In this document: one piece after another, positions 23,174 through 33,897 of the stretch
How the letters are laid out: the number at the start of each line of letters is the position of its first letter
How positions within the stretch are numbered: the first letter of the stretch is position 1
Assembly: GCA_963728295.1 (NCBI GenBank)
Contig: CAVSKB010000011.1
Span: 991,788-1,055,787, forward strand
DNA length: 64,000 nucleotides
DNA from: DATJKD01 sp963728295
GTDB lineage: Bacteria > Pseudomonadota > Gammaproteobacteria > Steroidobacterales > Steroidobacteraceae
Direction: 5' to 3'
Program-made: the position numbers and the translations under genes
Notes under the pieces: generated by a model
Database searches by the model: none
Told to the model about the DNA's origin: nothing
What the model saw: only the letters and a program-made list of their open reading frames with translations

Positions 23174-25829
23174 TTGCTAGCCGGCGTGAATGCGGATCAG
23201 TCGCTGGCCCCCGACCTCATACTGACTCCGACCCGACGATTGGCGCACCAACTCCGCGTCAACCACGACGCGGCGTGCGACGCGCGGGGCCTCGCGGTCT
23301 GGCGGACGCTCGAGGTTCTGCCCTGGCAGACCTGGATCGAGGCGCAGTGCCGCCTCGAGCGTCAGTCCGGTGCGTCCCTCGGGCGCCTGCTGTCGCCACA
23401 AGCCGCGGGCCTTATCTGGCGCCGGCTGGTCGAGCACGATCAGGTCGATGCGGGCGTCCTGTCGCCGCCCGGTCTCGCGCGCGCGGCGTATCGATCCTGG
23501 CGCGCGATGCAGGCCTACCAGATCCCGGCCTCTGCGCTCGACGAGGAAGATGCACACGAGACACGCAGCTTCGCACGCTGGGTGCGTGGCTATACGCGGT
23601 GGCTCGCCGAGCATGGCGCTGTCGATCCGGATCTGGCCTCCGAGTCGCTACGCGTCGCATCGGTGCGCAGACCGCTGCGACTGGTCGGGTTCGACGAGTT
23701 GACTCCCGCACAAAACCTGCTCGTCGAGCGCCTGCGCGCTGGCGGCATCGACGTCGCGGTCGAACCCTTGCCGATGCGTCGCGGCGACTTGTCGCGGGTC
23801 GACTGCGACGACTCGGCGGGCGAGCTCGATGCCGCCGCTCGCTGGGCGGCCGAACGCCTCGACCGCGAGCCATCGTCGCGTCTCGCGATCATCGTGCCGG
23901 ACCTCGGTACGCGACGCGCCGAAGTGCGTCGTAAGCTCGAGAGAATTCTGCTCCCTGCCGCGGGTTACACCGGCGGTCCGCTGCCCGAGTCGCGAGTCTT
24001 CGAGATCGCCGATGCGCCGCCGCTGGCGGAGCGCGCCATCGTCGTGGCGGCTCTCGATCTGCTGCGCGTGCTCACGGTCGACGCCGATCTCGCGACCTGT
24101 GGCCGCCTGCTCCGCAACCCGTACCTGCACGGAGCCGCCACCGAGGCCAGCGCGCGCGCGATGCTCGATGTGTGGCTGCGGCGGCATGCCGGCCGCGATG
24201 TCCCGTTCGGCCGTCTCGCACGGCTTGCGGCCGAGAAGGGCTGCCCGCTGCTGGCCGGCGTGCTCGCCCGCGCCATGCAGGTTTCGCGCTGGCCGGACGA
24301 GCGCGTCCTGCCCGGGATCTGGTCGAACCGCTTTTTCGAGATGCTCTCCGCGCTCGGCTGGCCGGGAGACGCCCCTCGAAGCGCGGAGCACCAGATTGCC
24401 GAGCGGTTGCGCGAGCTCATCGCCACGCTGTCCTCGGCCGACGAAATAACTGGGCCGATCGACCTCTCGGCAGCCTTGCAGTTGCTGCGCGAGTACGCCG
24501 AGGGTGTCGCCTTCGAGCCGCAGGAGCTCGAGGTGCCGCTGCTGGTAATCGATCCGCACACCGTCGCGGGCATGAGCTTCGATGGTCTGTGGCTCACGGG
24601 CATGGAGGCGGCACGCTGGCCGCCCGCTGCAGCGCCGGATCCGTTCCTGCCGCGGAGCTGGCAGGTTCGCCGGCGAATGCCGGGTGCGAGCGCCGAGCTT
24701 GCGGAGGCACACGCCGCAGCAGCTGTTCGCGCGGCTGGTGCGGAGCGCCGACGAGATCGTGGCGAGCGTCCCGCGTTTCGACGACGAGGCTGCGGTGCTC
24801 GAGAGCGCACTGCTCGCGGCGGTGCCGCGACGCGCGACCGTCGCCGCCTGGTCGCACGAGACGCTGGCCACGCGCATCCATGCGACACGACCGACGCTCG
24901 TCTGGTCGATCGATGCACGCCTGCCGCCACCGTCGCTCGCCGGACCGGCGCGTGGCGGCGCGAAGCTGCTCGAACTGCAGTCCGCGTGCCCGTTCCGGGC
25001 AGGCGCCGAGTTCCGCCTTGATGCGCGCGCCCTGGAAGAACCCGGACCGGGGCTCGCCGCGACCGAGCGTGGCGAGCTGGCTCACGGCGTGCTGGCGCGG
25101 CTCTGGGGTGAGCTGCGCGACCAGGCGGGACTGCGGTCGCTGACGAATGCGGCGCTCGAGCAGCTCGTAGATGGCTGTATCCGGTCGGAGCTTGCCGAGC
25201 TTCGGCCCGGTATGTCGCCGTTGCGCGCACGTCTGCTCGACGTCGAAGCAGCCTGGATTCGAAGGCGCGTAGGCGAGCTGCTCGAACACGACCGCACTCG
25301 GCATCCGTTCGTGGTCGTCGAGCGCGAGTCTCCGAAGACCGTGACGCTCGGCGCGCTCGCGCTCAGGGTCAAGCTCGACCGCGTGGATCGTCTGCAAGAT
25401 GGCAGCCTCGCCATCATCGACTACAAGACCGGCGGCGACACCGGGCGGGGAGCGTGGCTCGGCGATCGACCGCGCCAGCCGCAGTTGCCGCTGTACGTGC
25501 AGGCGCTGGACGCGGAGCGCGTCGCCGCGGTGGCGTACGGCCGCGTGCGCGCCGGTGAGTCCGCCTACGTGGGGATCGCGCGCGATCCGTCAGCCTTTGG
25601 CGGCATCGCGAGCTTTGGGGTCGATGCGCCCCGCGGCTACGCGTCCTGGGACGAACTGCTCGCCAGGTGGCGCGAACGCCTGCTGCTGCTCGCCGCGGAA
25701 TACGTCGGCGGCGATGCGCGTCTCGCGCCGGATCCGGGTACCGCGTGTCGCTACTGTCACCTGGCGACGTTGTGCCGGATCAACGAGTCGCCGCTGCGCG
25801 CGGAACGACCGGAGATCCCCGATGAGTAA
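23174..25829 (+). CDS. AddB-like PD-(D/E)XK nuclease, probable DNA repair protein (one frameshift)
   Basis: Belongs to the AddB-like 'probable DNA repair protein' family, about 885 residues after correcting one extra G near 24716. The N-terminal half is a helicase-like fold without a Walker A motif (LILTPTRRLAHQLR). The C-terminal nuclease has VKLDRVDRLQDG and IDYKTGG (25414-25435). It also has an AddB-type Fe-S set: Cys in QSACPFRAG (24987) and CRYCHLATLC near 25745-25775. The start is TTG 23174 or GTG 23186. It overlaps the next gene by 8 bp (ATGAGTAA), so the two probably form one heterodimeric double-strand-break-processing complex. Confidence 0.85.
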
Positions 25830-28800
25830 GCGGACGCCGGTCGACCAGGCCGCGCGCGACCGGGCGCTCGACGTGACAACGAGTTTTATCGTACAGGCGC
25901 CCGCCGGCTCCGGAAAGACGGAGCTCCTCATCCAGCGTTGCCTGGCGCTGCTCGCGACGCTCGAAGCCCCGGAATCGCTGCTCGCGATCACGTTTACGCG
26001 CAAGGCGGCCGCTGAGATGCGCGGACGGATACTGGACGCCCTGCGCGAGGCGCAGGCGCCTTCCGGCGAAGCGGGCCACGCCGATACACGCACCGGCGAG
26101 CTGGCGCGCGCAGCGTTGGCTGCCGACACCCGGTACGGCTGGCGGCTGCTCGCCAACCCGAGCCGCCTGCGTATCCAGACGATCGACGCCCTGAATCTGG
26201 GACTGGCGCGGCGGTTGCCGGTGTTGTCCGGGTTGGGTTACGGGCTCGACGTGGAGGAACACGCCGACGGCCTGTATCGCCTCGCGGCGATCCGGCTGCT
26301 CTCGCATCTGTCGGACGGCGACCCGGCGCATGCGCGAGCGATCGGACTCGTGATCGAACATCTCGACAACCGCGTGCAGGCCTTTCTCGACCTGCTCGTC
26401 GAGATACTCCGCGGCCGCGAGGCATGGCTGCCCGTACTACCGGGCGACGACGGCACTACCGCATCGGATCCGCAGTTGCGCGCGCGGCTCGAAGCGGCAC
26501 GAACGGCGCTCGTGCAAGGGTATCTCGCGTCGCTGCAACGCGCGTTTCCGGCGGACTCGCTGCGCGACGCGGCTGCCGTTGCGTGCGTCGCGGCACGGGA
26601 ACTGCGGCTGCAGGGCTCGGCTTCGCCAATCTCGCAGTGGCCGGATGCTGCGACATCGCCAGACGACGGGCTCGCGAGCGTGCCTCTGTGGCGTGGGCTC
26701 GCCGAACTCTTTCTCACCAAAAAGGGCACCTGGCGGCAGCAGTTCGATTACCGGCAGGGAATCTGCGGCCGGCCCGGGCGGGCAGGTGCTCAGACTGCGG
26801 GCACGTGCGCTCAGCACCGAGCTCGCGCGGCATGTCGAGCTCGCAACACTGCTCGACTCGGTGCGCCGCCTGCCCGAGCCGGGTTACGACGACGCCGAAT
26901 GGGAGGTGCTGCGGGCTCTGTTCACGGTGCTGCGCCTCGCCGTCGCGGAACTGGAGGTCGTGTTCGCCGAGCGACGCGTCGCGGACTATCCGCGGTTCGC
27001 GGCCGCGGCGCGCGCCGCCCTCGGCGACCCGGACGCGCCCACCGATACCGCGCTCGCGCTCGACGCGCGCCTGCGGCACGTGCTGGTCGACGAGTTCCAG
27101 GACACCTCCGATGCGCAACTCCGATTGATCGAGGCACTGACCGCAGGCTGGGAGCGAGGCGACGGCCGTACGCTGTTCCTGGTCGGCGATCCGATGCAGT
27201 CGATCTATCGGTTCCGCAACGCGGAGGTCGGCCTGTTCCTCGACGTCCGCGACCGTGGACTCGGTACCGTGCGGTTGGAGCGGCTGGCGCTGGGCGTCAA
27301 CTTCCGCTCCACCGTACCGATCGTCGACTGGCTCGACCGGGCATTCCCGCGCGTCTTGCCGGCGCGCGACGACGTGTTTCGCGGCGCCGTAGCCTACCTG
27401 CCCGTTGCGGCAAGCCCCGACGCCGCAACGGATGGAGGAGTGCGGATACACGCCCTTCATTGCGCGAGCCGCCTGCGCGAGGCACGCACGGTCGCGGACA
27501 TAGCCGCGGCGCGGCTCGAGGAAACCGCCGCGGGCCAGGTGGCGATCCTCGTGCAGGGGCGCAGCCACCTGCTGCACATCGTTGCCGAGCTGGCGCGCCG
27601 CAATCACGCATTCCGTGCGACCGACATCGATCCGCTGGGCGAACGACCGGTGGTGCTCGATCTGCTGTCTCTGGCGCGCGCGCTTTCGCATCTCGGTGAC
27701 CGCGCCGCATGGCTCAGCGTGCTGCGTGCGCCGTGGTGCGGACTCACGCTGGCCGAGCTGCACGCGCTCGTCGCCGATGCCCCAGACCGCACGGTCGCGG
27801 ATCTGCTGCGCGAGGGCCGATGGCGTACCGTGCTCGAGCCCGGCACTGGTAAGCGGCTCGAGCGTACATGGCAGGGACTCGAACGCGCGCTGGGCGAGGC
27901 GTGGGAGCTCGGCGTGCGCGACACGGTGGAACGCCTGTGGCACGCGCTGGGTGGACCGGCAACGCTGACCGAGGCGCGGAGCCTCGAGGAGGCCGAGGCC
28001 TTCTTCGAGGTCTTGACCGATGCCGAACGCCGCGACGGGCCTGCGCTCGACCTCGCATCGCTGGCACAGGCGCTCGAGCGCCTGTACGCACCGACGCTGC
28101 CGGACCCGATGGTGCGTATCGAGCTCTCGACGATCCACAAGGCCAAGGGTCTGCAGTTCGATACCGTGATCGTACCGGGCCTCGAGCGCTTGCCTCGCGA
28201 CGACGAACGACGGCTGCTGAGGTGGTCGACGCAGATCGCCGCCCACCACACGGGACTCGTGGTGGCGCCTCTTGCGCAGACCGGTGGCGGGCCGAACCTG
28301 CTCTACGACTGGCTCAAGCAGCAGGAGCGCGACAGACTTCTGCAGGAGCGACGGCGGCTCCTGTACGTGGCTGCGACCCGCGCGCAGCGCTGGCTGCATC
28401 TCATCGGCAGCTGCGCGCTGCACGCGGGAGGTATTGGAACGGAACTGCGACGTCCGCCATCGGCGAGCATGCTCGGGATGCTCTGGCCGGCGGTCTGCGA
28501 GGAGTTCACGGCGCAGCTCCTGCACGGCGATGTGCCGCCGGGTGACCTCGACGAAGCGCCTGCGCGCGATCCGCCGTTGCGCTGGCTGCCGCCGGAATGG
28601 CGAGCGCCGCCGCCCCCGCCCGCGCCGCGGGTAGCGGTCAGGGCGGCGACACGTCCGGCCGCCACGCCCGCCGTAGTGTTCGACTGGGTGTCGCAGACCG
28701 CGCGCCACGTGGGGACCGTCGTGCATCGGGAACTGCAGAGGCTCGCCGGCCTCTCGCCGCCGGCGACGTTCGACGCCGCGGAGTCGCAGCGGCGTTTCTT

Positions 28801-29209
28801 CGACGAACTGGCCGAGCTCGGCGTACCGCAGGAGCTGCGGTCCGCCGCCGTGGCGCGCGTGACTGACGCCGTACAGTCCATGCTGGGCGACGAACGCGGA
28901 CGCTGGCTGCTCGACGCGGCACACGCCGATTCCGCCACCGAACTCGCGCTCTCTGGCCGTATCGGCGGCGAGCTGCTTCATGTGGTGATCGATCGCAGCT
29001 TCGTCGTGTCCGGCCGGCGGTGGGTCGTCGACTACAAGCTGAGCCCGCACGAGGGCGGCAGCCTCGATGAGTTTCTCGACCGCGAACAGCAGCGATACGC
29101 GACTCAGCTGCAACGCTATGCGGAGCTCGCGCGCCGGCTCGGCCCGGAGCCGGTAAGTGTCGGTCTCTATTTTCCCTTGCAGCGCGCCTGGCGCGCCTGG
29201 ACGCCGTAG
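25822..29209 (+). CDS. AddA-like UvrD-family helicase-nuclease (one frameshift)
   Basis: ATP-dependent helicase/exonuclease subunit partnering the AddB-like protein. Walker A APAGSGKT is at residues 26-33, motif Ia is ITFTRKAAAEMRGRI, motif II VLVDEFQDTSDAQLRLIE, motif III LVGDPMQSIYRFRNAEV, and motif V/VI LSTIHKAKGLQFDTVIVPG. The C-terminal nuclease shows GTVVHRELQ and WVVDYKLSPHEGG (near 29020-29055), so both subunits retain nuclease motifs as in AddAB. One extra base near 26762 splits the frame; corrected length is about 1128 residues. No recB, recC or recD is in the window. Confidence 0.9.
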
Positions 29210-29214
29210 ATAGC

Positions 29215-29985
29215 CTAGAAGGTGCCGGAGGCGCTGAAGGGCCGGCGACCGCGCCCATCGGGCGGTCCGAGCGCCTGCAACAGGTTGGCAAGATCCGCGG
29301 GCGGCGTTCCTCTTGGCGCCAGGCGACCTTCCAGCTTGAAGCTGCGGTCGCGACCCAGCGTGAGCTCGCCGTCAAGCAGCAGCGGACCGTCCGTCTGCGT
29401 GATCACCGCCTCGAGATTCTCCGCGGTGCCTGGTGACCCGGGAAATGTCAGCCGGTAGCCGCCGAGGCTCGTGCTGCGCGGCGGGGGCGCGGTGAGATCG
29501 CGCACGTCGATCGTGCCCACCGCCGCGACGGGCCAGTCACCCTCGAGCACCAGACTGGACAGATCGGCCGCGACCTGGCCGCGCCAGTTGCGCGTGAACG
29601 AGACGCCGAGCGCGTTGAGGGCAGCGAGTGACATGTCGGCGCGCGCCGATCGCAGTTGCAGCTGGCCGGACCAGGCACGTGCGAAATCGGTCTCGATGCG
29701 ACCATCCGGTGCGACCAGCACCGCGTGGCCGCCGAGCGTGCCGCGGAGCAGCGCACCTGGCCGCAGCGACCACTGCAGGTCGCCGAGGTGCTTGCCACGC
29801 GCGGCCAGGCCCTGCGCGCGACCCGACCAGACCGTGCCTCCGACCGCATCGGCCGTAACGCCGTAGCGCTCGAGCCGACCGACGACGACGCTGGCTGGCA
29901 GCGTAGCGACTACGAACACCGCTACCGCAAGCAGGCCGAGAGCGATCAGAACGGTCGGGCGCCGCGACCTGCGGCGAACTGGCAC
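29215..29985 (-). CDS. gspN: Type II secretion system protein N
   Basis: GspN is a bitopic inner-membrane accessory protein of the type II secretion system. The product (256 residues from GTG 29985) starts VPVRRRSRRPTVLIALGLLA with one membrane helix. It continues VTADAVGGTVWSGRAQGLA and LQWSLRPGALLRGTLGGH, both T2SSN-like. The last gene of the gspGHIJKLMN operon, it starts 11 bp after gspM and ends converging on the AddA-like gene. A frame extension to 30117 overlaps gspM and is unlikely. Confidence 0.82.
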   Translation of the reverse strand: MPVRRRSRRPTVLIALGLLAVAVFVVATLPASVVVGRLERYGVTADAVGGTVWSGRAQGLAARGKHLGDLQWSLRPGALLRGTLGGHAVLVAPDGRIETDFARAWSGQLQLRSARADMSLAALNALGVSFTRNWRGQVAADLSSLVLEGDWPVAAVGTIDVRDLTAPPPRSTSLGGYRLTFPGSPGTAENLEAVITQTDGPLLLDGELTLGRDRSFKLEGRLAPRGTPPADLANLLQALGPPDGRGRRPFSASGTF

Positions 29986-29996
29986 CGCGGGCGATC

Positions 29997-30515
29997 TCAA
30001 CTTCCCGCCGGATGCGCGAGCGTGAGGCTGGCGTTGACCAGACCGGGATTGCCGGTAGCGTCGAAGTTCGCGGCCTCGATCGCGACGCCATGACGTTCCT
30101 GGAGCCGGCCGAGCCACTCGATCAGGCTGTCGAACGCGGCCGCCTCGAGCCTCAGGCGAAGCCCGGCCTCACCGTTCGGGCTCTGGTCGCGGAGCGCGGC
30201 CCCGAGGCCGGCCTCGCGCGCGGTGCGATCGACCAGCACGACGAGCGACTCTCCGGTCGCGACGTCGGCGGCGCCGCCCGCTGCAGCTGCGGCGGTGACC
30301 GCAGGCGCGACCTGACGCATCCACGCAAGATCGGCGGACTTCTGCTCGACGCGGGCCTCGCGGCGGCCGGCCATGCTCTGCAACGGCAGCACGAGGGCGA
30401 GATAGAGGAGGCCCAGGACCATCAGACCGCCGGCGGCAAGGACGAGCGTGCGCTCGCGTTGCGAAAGACCCGCGAGCCAGGTTTGCAGCCGGCCGGTGTA
30501 TGCGTGGAGGTTCAT
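29997..30515 (-). CDS. gspM: Type II secretion system protein M
   Basis: GspM is an inner-membrane platform protein that pairs with GspL. It has 172 residues: a short cytoplasmic start (LQTWLAGLSQRERTLVLAAG), one membrane helix (GGLMVLGLLYLALVLPLQ) and a periplasmic ferredoxin-like part with Leu-rich periodicity. The start overlaps the gspL stop by 4 bp. The identification relies on topology, the LSQRER signature and gene order. Confidence 0.87.
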   Translation of the reverse strand: MNLHAYTGRLQTWLAGLSQRERTLVLAAGGLMVLGLLYLALVLPLQSMAGRREARVEQKSADLAWMRQVAPAVTAAAAAGGAADVATGESLVVLVDRTAREAGLGAALRDQSPNGEAGLRLRLEAAAFDSLIEWLGRLQERHGVAIEAANFDATGNPGLVNASLTLAHPAGS

Positions 30516-31747
30516 GCAGGTCCAAGCTTGAGCTGCAGACGGCCTTCGACGACGTCACCACGCGGTGTTGCGGACGTCAGCTCGGCATCGATCCCGCTGC
30601 GCGCCATCGCCTGCTTGATTCCGTCGAGCGCCTCGACCGTCGGCGCAACGAGGCGCAGATCGAGCGCGTCGCCGTGGAGGTTGATCGCCTCGAGCTTGCC
30701 ACCTGACGGCGCGCCGGCCATCGCCTGCGCCAGCGCCGACAGTGCCGGCAGCAAGGCACCCTGCGCGGACCCGCCACCCAGGACGCCCTGCATCTGCGCG
30801 CGCGGATCGACGACCGGCTGGCCCGGTAGCGCCTGTTGAAACACCTCGGTGATCTGCGCATCGAGGCGTTTCTCGGCACGTGAGAGTTTCCATAGCGACA
30901 GCGCCTGGACCGCCACGAACGCAAGGAGACATGCGGCCGCAAGTGCGACGGGCACTCGCCACCGCTGGAGCCCGCCGTTCATCGAGCGCCGTGGCGCGTA
31001 AGGGCCCTGCAGGAGATTAACCGCGTTCGTATCGACCGCCTGCGCGGCGAGGACCGGAAGTGCGCCCTCGGTCATCAGCTTGACCTGCAGGCTCGCCGTC
31101 CGCGGGCGCAATCCTTCGATCAGCTCGCGGTTGGCCTCGTACTCCACGGGCGAGACAAAGAAGCTGACGTGCTCGCGCGGATCGGTCTCGTCAGCGGGCG
31201 GCCCGAGCGCGATGTCGAGTGCCGTGGCCAGCGGCTCGGCGTCGAGCACGAAGGGCATTGCGTCGGCGCGCCGCACGTAGAGCGCACTCTCGTCGAGCAG
31301 CAGCGTGCAGCCATGCGGCACGACCGGCACGACTGCCGAGTCCGCATAGGCCGCCTGAGGCACGACACCCGCCGAGAGACAGGTTTCGCTCCATCGATCC
31401 ATGAGACCACGCGCGACCGCGGCGACCGGCGTGCCGATCGCGGAGTCGGTGCGATTGCCGATCGCGAAATGCAGCGCCTCCACGTCTGAGGCCAGGTGCT
31501 CTTCGAGCGCGAAGGGCACGGCCTGTGTCACGCGTGCACCGCCGCGCAGTGGCAGCTCGGGTTCGGCGAGTGTGACTTCGGAGCCCGGCACCAGGAGCAG
31601 CACGCGCCGGCCGCCGACGAAGGGCAGCGCTTCGGCGACCGCGCCCGATCGCGCCGGACCGGACCGCGCCCCGTTGGCATCGACAATGAGCCACGACGCC
31701 GGCGCCTCCGGGGCGGCTCGGAGCCGTATCACCAGTGTCTCTGCCAT
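30512..31747 (-). CDS. gspL: Type II secretion system protein L
   Basis: GspL links the GspE ATPase to the pseudopilus. It has 411 residues: an actin-like cytoplasmic domain (LVIRLRAAPEAPASWLIVDA, VLLLVPGSEVTLAEPELP, VTQAVPFALEEHLASDVEALHFA), a membrane helix near residue 270 (VPVALAAACLLAFVAVQAL) and a periplasmic domain. It overlaps gspM by 4 bp and follows gspK by 15 bp. Confidence 0.9.
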   Translation of the reverse strand: MAETLVIRLRAAPEAPASWLIVDANGARSGPARSGAVAEALPFVGGRRVLLLVPGSEVTLAEPELPLRGGARVTQAVPFALEEHLASDVEALHFAIGNRTDSAIGTPVAAVARGLMDRWSETCLSAGVVPQAAYADSAVVPVVPHGCTLLLDESALYVRRADAMPFVLDAEPLATALDIALGPPADETDPREHVSFFVSPVEYEANRELIEGLRPRTASLQVKLMTEGALPVLAAQAVDTNAVNLLQGPYAPRRSMNGGLQRWRVPVALAAACLLAFVAVQALSLWKLSRAEKRLDAQITEVFQQALPGQPVVDPRAQMQGVLGGGSAQGALLPALSALAQAMAGAPSGGKLEAINLHGDALDLRLVAPTVEALDGIKQAMARSGIDAELTSATPRGDVVEGRLQLKLGPA

Positions 31748-31762
31748 CGAACCTCGAGGGTG

Positions 31763-32714
31763 CTATTCGCTGCCGAAACTGCGCAGGATCGTCCGGACCG
31801 GGCCTTGGTCTGCGCGCGCGAGCAAACTGTACAGCGTGAATTGGGTAGTGCCAATAGTGACCCACACGTTCGCGCGGAAGTAATTACTCGAATCTGTGAG
31901 CGAGTTCTTTACTTTGTCGTATTCCTCGTCGCCGAGCTTGTTGTGCAGGGCGTCGATCGTGGGGTAGCACGTGTCGGCACGTCGCTTGGCGGTGTCCTCG
32001 GGGCTGAGGCTGAATTCGCGTTCCGTTTCGCTCAGCGAGTCCAGCACGATACCGGACGCGGTGCACACATTGAGCTTGGTGCCGACCGGCAAGGCCGTGA
32101 CGTATGGCGCGAGCTTGGCGTAGCGTTCGGCGCCGAAGCCGTTCAGCACCATGAGCTCGCTCGCACGCGTAATCGTCATGTTTGCGGCGCGATGTGGCGG
32201 CGTGAGCGACGTGTAGACGGAGTCTTCGGCGCCGTCGGGAAAACCAGCCTCTCCGTCCACATCGACCCAGTCGGCGATCGCCGCGGCCCACGACGGCTCG
32301 ATCTCGAGCATCTGGAGTATGCGTCCGAGCTGCTCGACGGCGGCCTCGTTGGTCGTGCCGTCGCCATTGCGAAGGTTGTTCAGATTGAAGCGGCCCTGCA
32401 TGTCTTCGAGACGCCCCTCGACAGTGCCTCCATCGTCGAGCGGCAACGGCGGCAGGGGTTTCGCCCAGGCTTCGCCGAAATGATCGGTGTCGGACTCCTG
32501 CGCGATCCTGGCGCAGGAAATCGGCGGCCCAGGCCTCGGCGCCGAGTGCGACCTCGTAGGCCTGGTCGAGCGCGAACAGCGTGGCACTCCGCCGCTGATC
32601 GAGGTAGCCGCGGAAGAACACGCCCGCAGCAAGCATCGTGCCGAGTGCGACGATCAGCACCGCGGTGATCAGCGCGACACCGCGCTGGCGACGCTGCGCT
32701 CTCACCGGCGTCAT
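31763..32714 (-). CDS. gspK: Type II secretion system minor pseudopilin K (one frameshift)
   Basis: GspK caps the pseudopilus tip. ATG 32714 gives a basic leader (MTPVRAQRRQRGVALITAV) with the prepilin hydrophobic helix (LITAVLIVALGTMLAAGV). After an inserted base near 32515 the frame continues EGRLEDMQGRFNLNNLRNG, IADWVDVDGEA and LPVGTKLNVCTASGIVL, all characteristic of GspK including the calcium-binding region. The corrected length is about 316 residues. Its start overlaps the gspJ stop by 4 bp. Confidence 0.92.
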
Positions 32715-33328
32715 CCGGCGATCTCCACGAGGCGCCGGATCTCGCCCCAGTCTTCCAGGTCGATGACTACTTCGATCGCAGCTGGCCGGCTGCGCTCGTT
32801 GCGAGCGCCGACCTGCTGAGCGGGCCAGCGGTCGACCCACTGGCGGTTGGACGTGAGAAAACGGAAGCTGACGCCGCGCACGCCATCCAGCATCCGGACC
32901 TTGACGGGCTCGACGATCAGCGTGCGGTCAAGAGTCGGCCAGTGGTCACGCCACAGCTGCTCGTCCTCGACCCGATAGCCCACTCGCTGCAGCGTCGGAC
33001 GCGGAAGACCGCCGGTATTGCTCCATCCTGCGCGCGTGAGCTGCAAGCGGTACTCGAGCGTGTCGGTCACCTGCAGTGCGGGCAGGTACCCGTCGCCCAG
33101 CGGCTCGCGCACGGGACGAGGCTCCAATTGCTCGAGGTCCTGGCAGAGCGTCTGAACCGCGCGCTGCACCTCGCGCAGCCGGCTCAGCCGTTGCTCCAGG
33201 TATTCGCTCTGTTGCTGCAGCTGTGTATAGCCGGTGAGCGCCAGTGTGCTGACCACCGCGAAGATCGCGATCGCCACCAGCATCTCGAGCAGCGTAAATC
33301 CGCGGACTGGTGAGCGTGCAGCGGTCAT
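32711..33328 (-). CDS. gspJ: Type II secretion system minor pseudopilin J
   Basis: Minor pseudopilin of 205 residues. A class III leader ending VRG precedes the N-methylation motif FTLLEMLVAIAIFAVVSTLA, and the tail has LRWRDHWPTL-type GspJ features (RTLIVEPVKVRMLDGVRGVSF). GspJ forms the tip complex with GspK and GspI. Overlaps of 4 bp with both neighbours indicate tight translational coupling. Confidence 0.92.
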   Translation of the reverse strand: MTAARSPVRGFTLLEMLVAIAIFAVVSTLALTGYTQLQQQSEYLEQRLSRLREVQRAVQTLCQDLEQLEPRPVREPLGDGYLPALQVTDTLEYRLQLTRAGWSNTGGLPRPTLQRVGYRVEDEQLWRDHWPTLDRTLIVEPVKVRMLDGVRGVSFRFLTSNRQWVDRWPAQQVGARNERSRPAAIEVVIDLEDWGEIRRLVEIAG

Positions 33329-33897
33329 TGCTGCTCGTCGTCGCCGGGTGGCTCGGCGGGAGGGTTCTTGGGGTTGTTGGGATTGTTGTTGGGGTTATTG
33401 GGAGTGCCGGGATTATTGTTGGGATTGTTAGGATTGTTGGGTACCCCGTCCCAGCGCACGTTCGACGTGCCGGCGGGTGCGATCGCGGTGCCATAGAAGC
33501 CGATAGCGGTCGCGAGCGTCGTACCCTCGGGCGCATCCGCGGGCCCGACGCCGACGTCGAAGCGCCGCATGGTCTCGACCGTCGTTTCCGAGACCTTCAC
33601 GGTCCACCGCCAGCGCTGCCCGGCGTAGTCGATCATGTCGGAACTGGTCCCCACCTCCGGCGGCGAGGTCATGAGCCGTCGCTCGGTGACGAGATTCATG
33701 GCGATCCAGTGCGCAAGCGTCTTCTCCCGGAGATAGGTGCCGTTGTTCGCCGCCTGGATCACGGCCTGGATTACGCCCAGCATTCCGAGCCCGATGATGA
33801 CGAGCGCGGCGAGCACCTCGATGAGCGTGAACCCGCGGGTGCGCCGCTCGCATCGCCCGGCGGGCGGAACGGGTTGCGGTGACTCGAGACGCCTCAT
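33325..33897 (-). CDS. gspI: Type II secretion system minor pseudopilin I with Asn/Pro-rich tail
   Basis: Minor pseudopilin of 190 residues. The leader ends TRG before FTLIEVLAALVIIGLGMLGV; ERRLMTSPPEVG and WRWTVKVSETTVETMRRFDV are typical GspI residues. The last 45 or so residues are an Asn/Pro repeat (PNNPNNPNNNPGTPNNP, NPNNPKNPP) ending GDDEQQ, which I do not know from other GspI proteins, usually about 125 residues long. The repeat DNA (33366-33442) is purine/pyrimidine-skewed, unlike its surroundings. The reading frame is intact and the stop overlaps gspJ by 4 bp, so the tail is real in this sequence. Confidence 0.9.
   Translation of the reverse strand: MRRLESPQPVPPAGRCERRTRGFTLIEVLAALVIIGLGMLGVIQAVIQAANNGTYLREKTLAHWIAMNLVTERRLMTSPPEVGTSSDMIDYAGQRWRWTVKVSETTVETMRRFDVGVGPADAPEGTTLATAIGFYGTAIAPAGTSNVRWDGVPNNPNNPNNNPGTPNNPNNNPNNPKNPPAEPPGDDEQQ
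33366..33442. repeat. Degenerate GTTGGGATT-type repeat inside gspI
   Basis: About 75 bp of imperfect short repeats (plus strand GGGGTTGTTGGGATT, TTGTTGGGGTTATTGGG and similar) encode the Asn/Pro tail of GspI on the minus strand. G-runs at 33370-33373, 33379-33381, 33391-33394 and 33400-33402 have loops of 5, 9 and 5 bases, compatible with a G-quadruplex on the template strand. Confidence 0.75.

Noticed and set aside
26714..29113. A 799-codon minus-strand open frame opposite the AddA-like gene
   Set aside because: It is antisense to clear helicase motifs; its His/Arg/Gln-rich translation is typical of a shadow frame.
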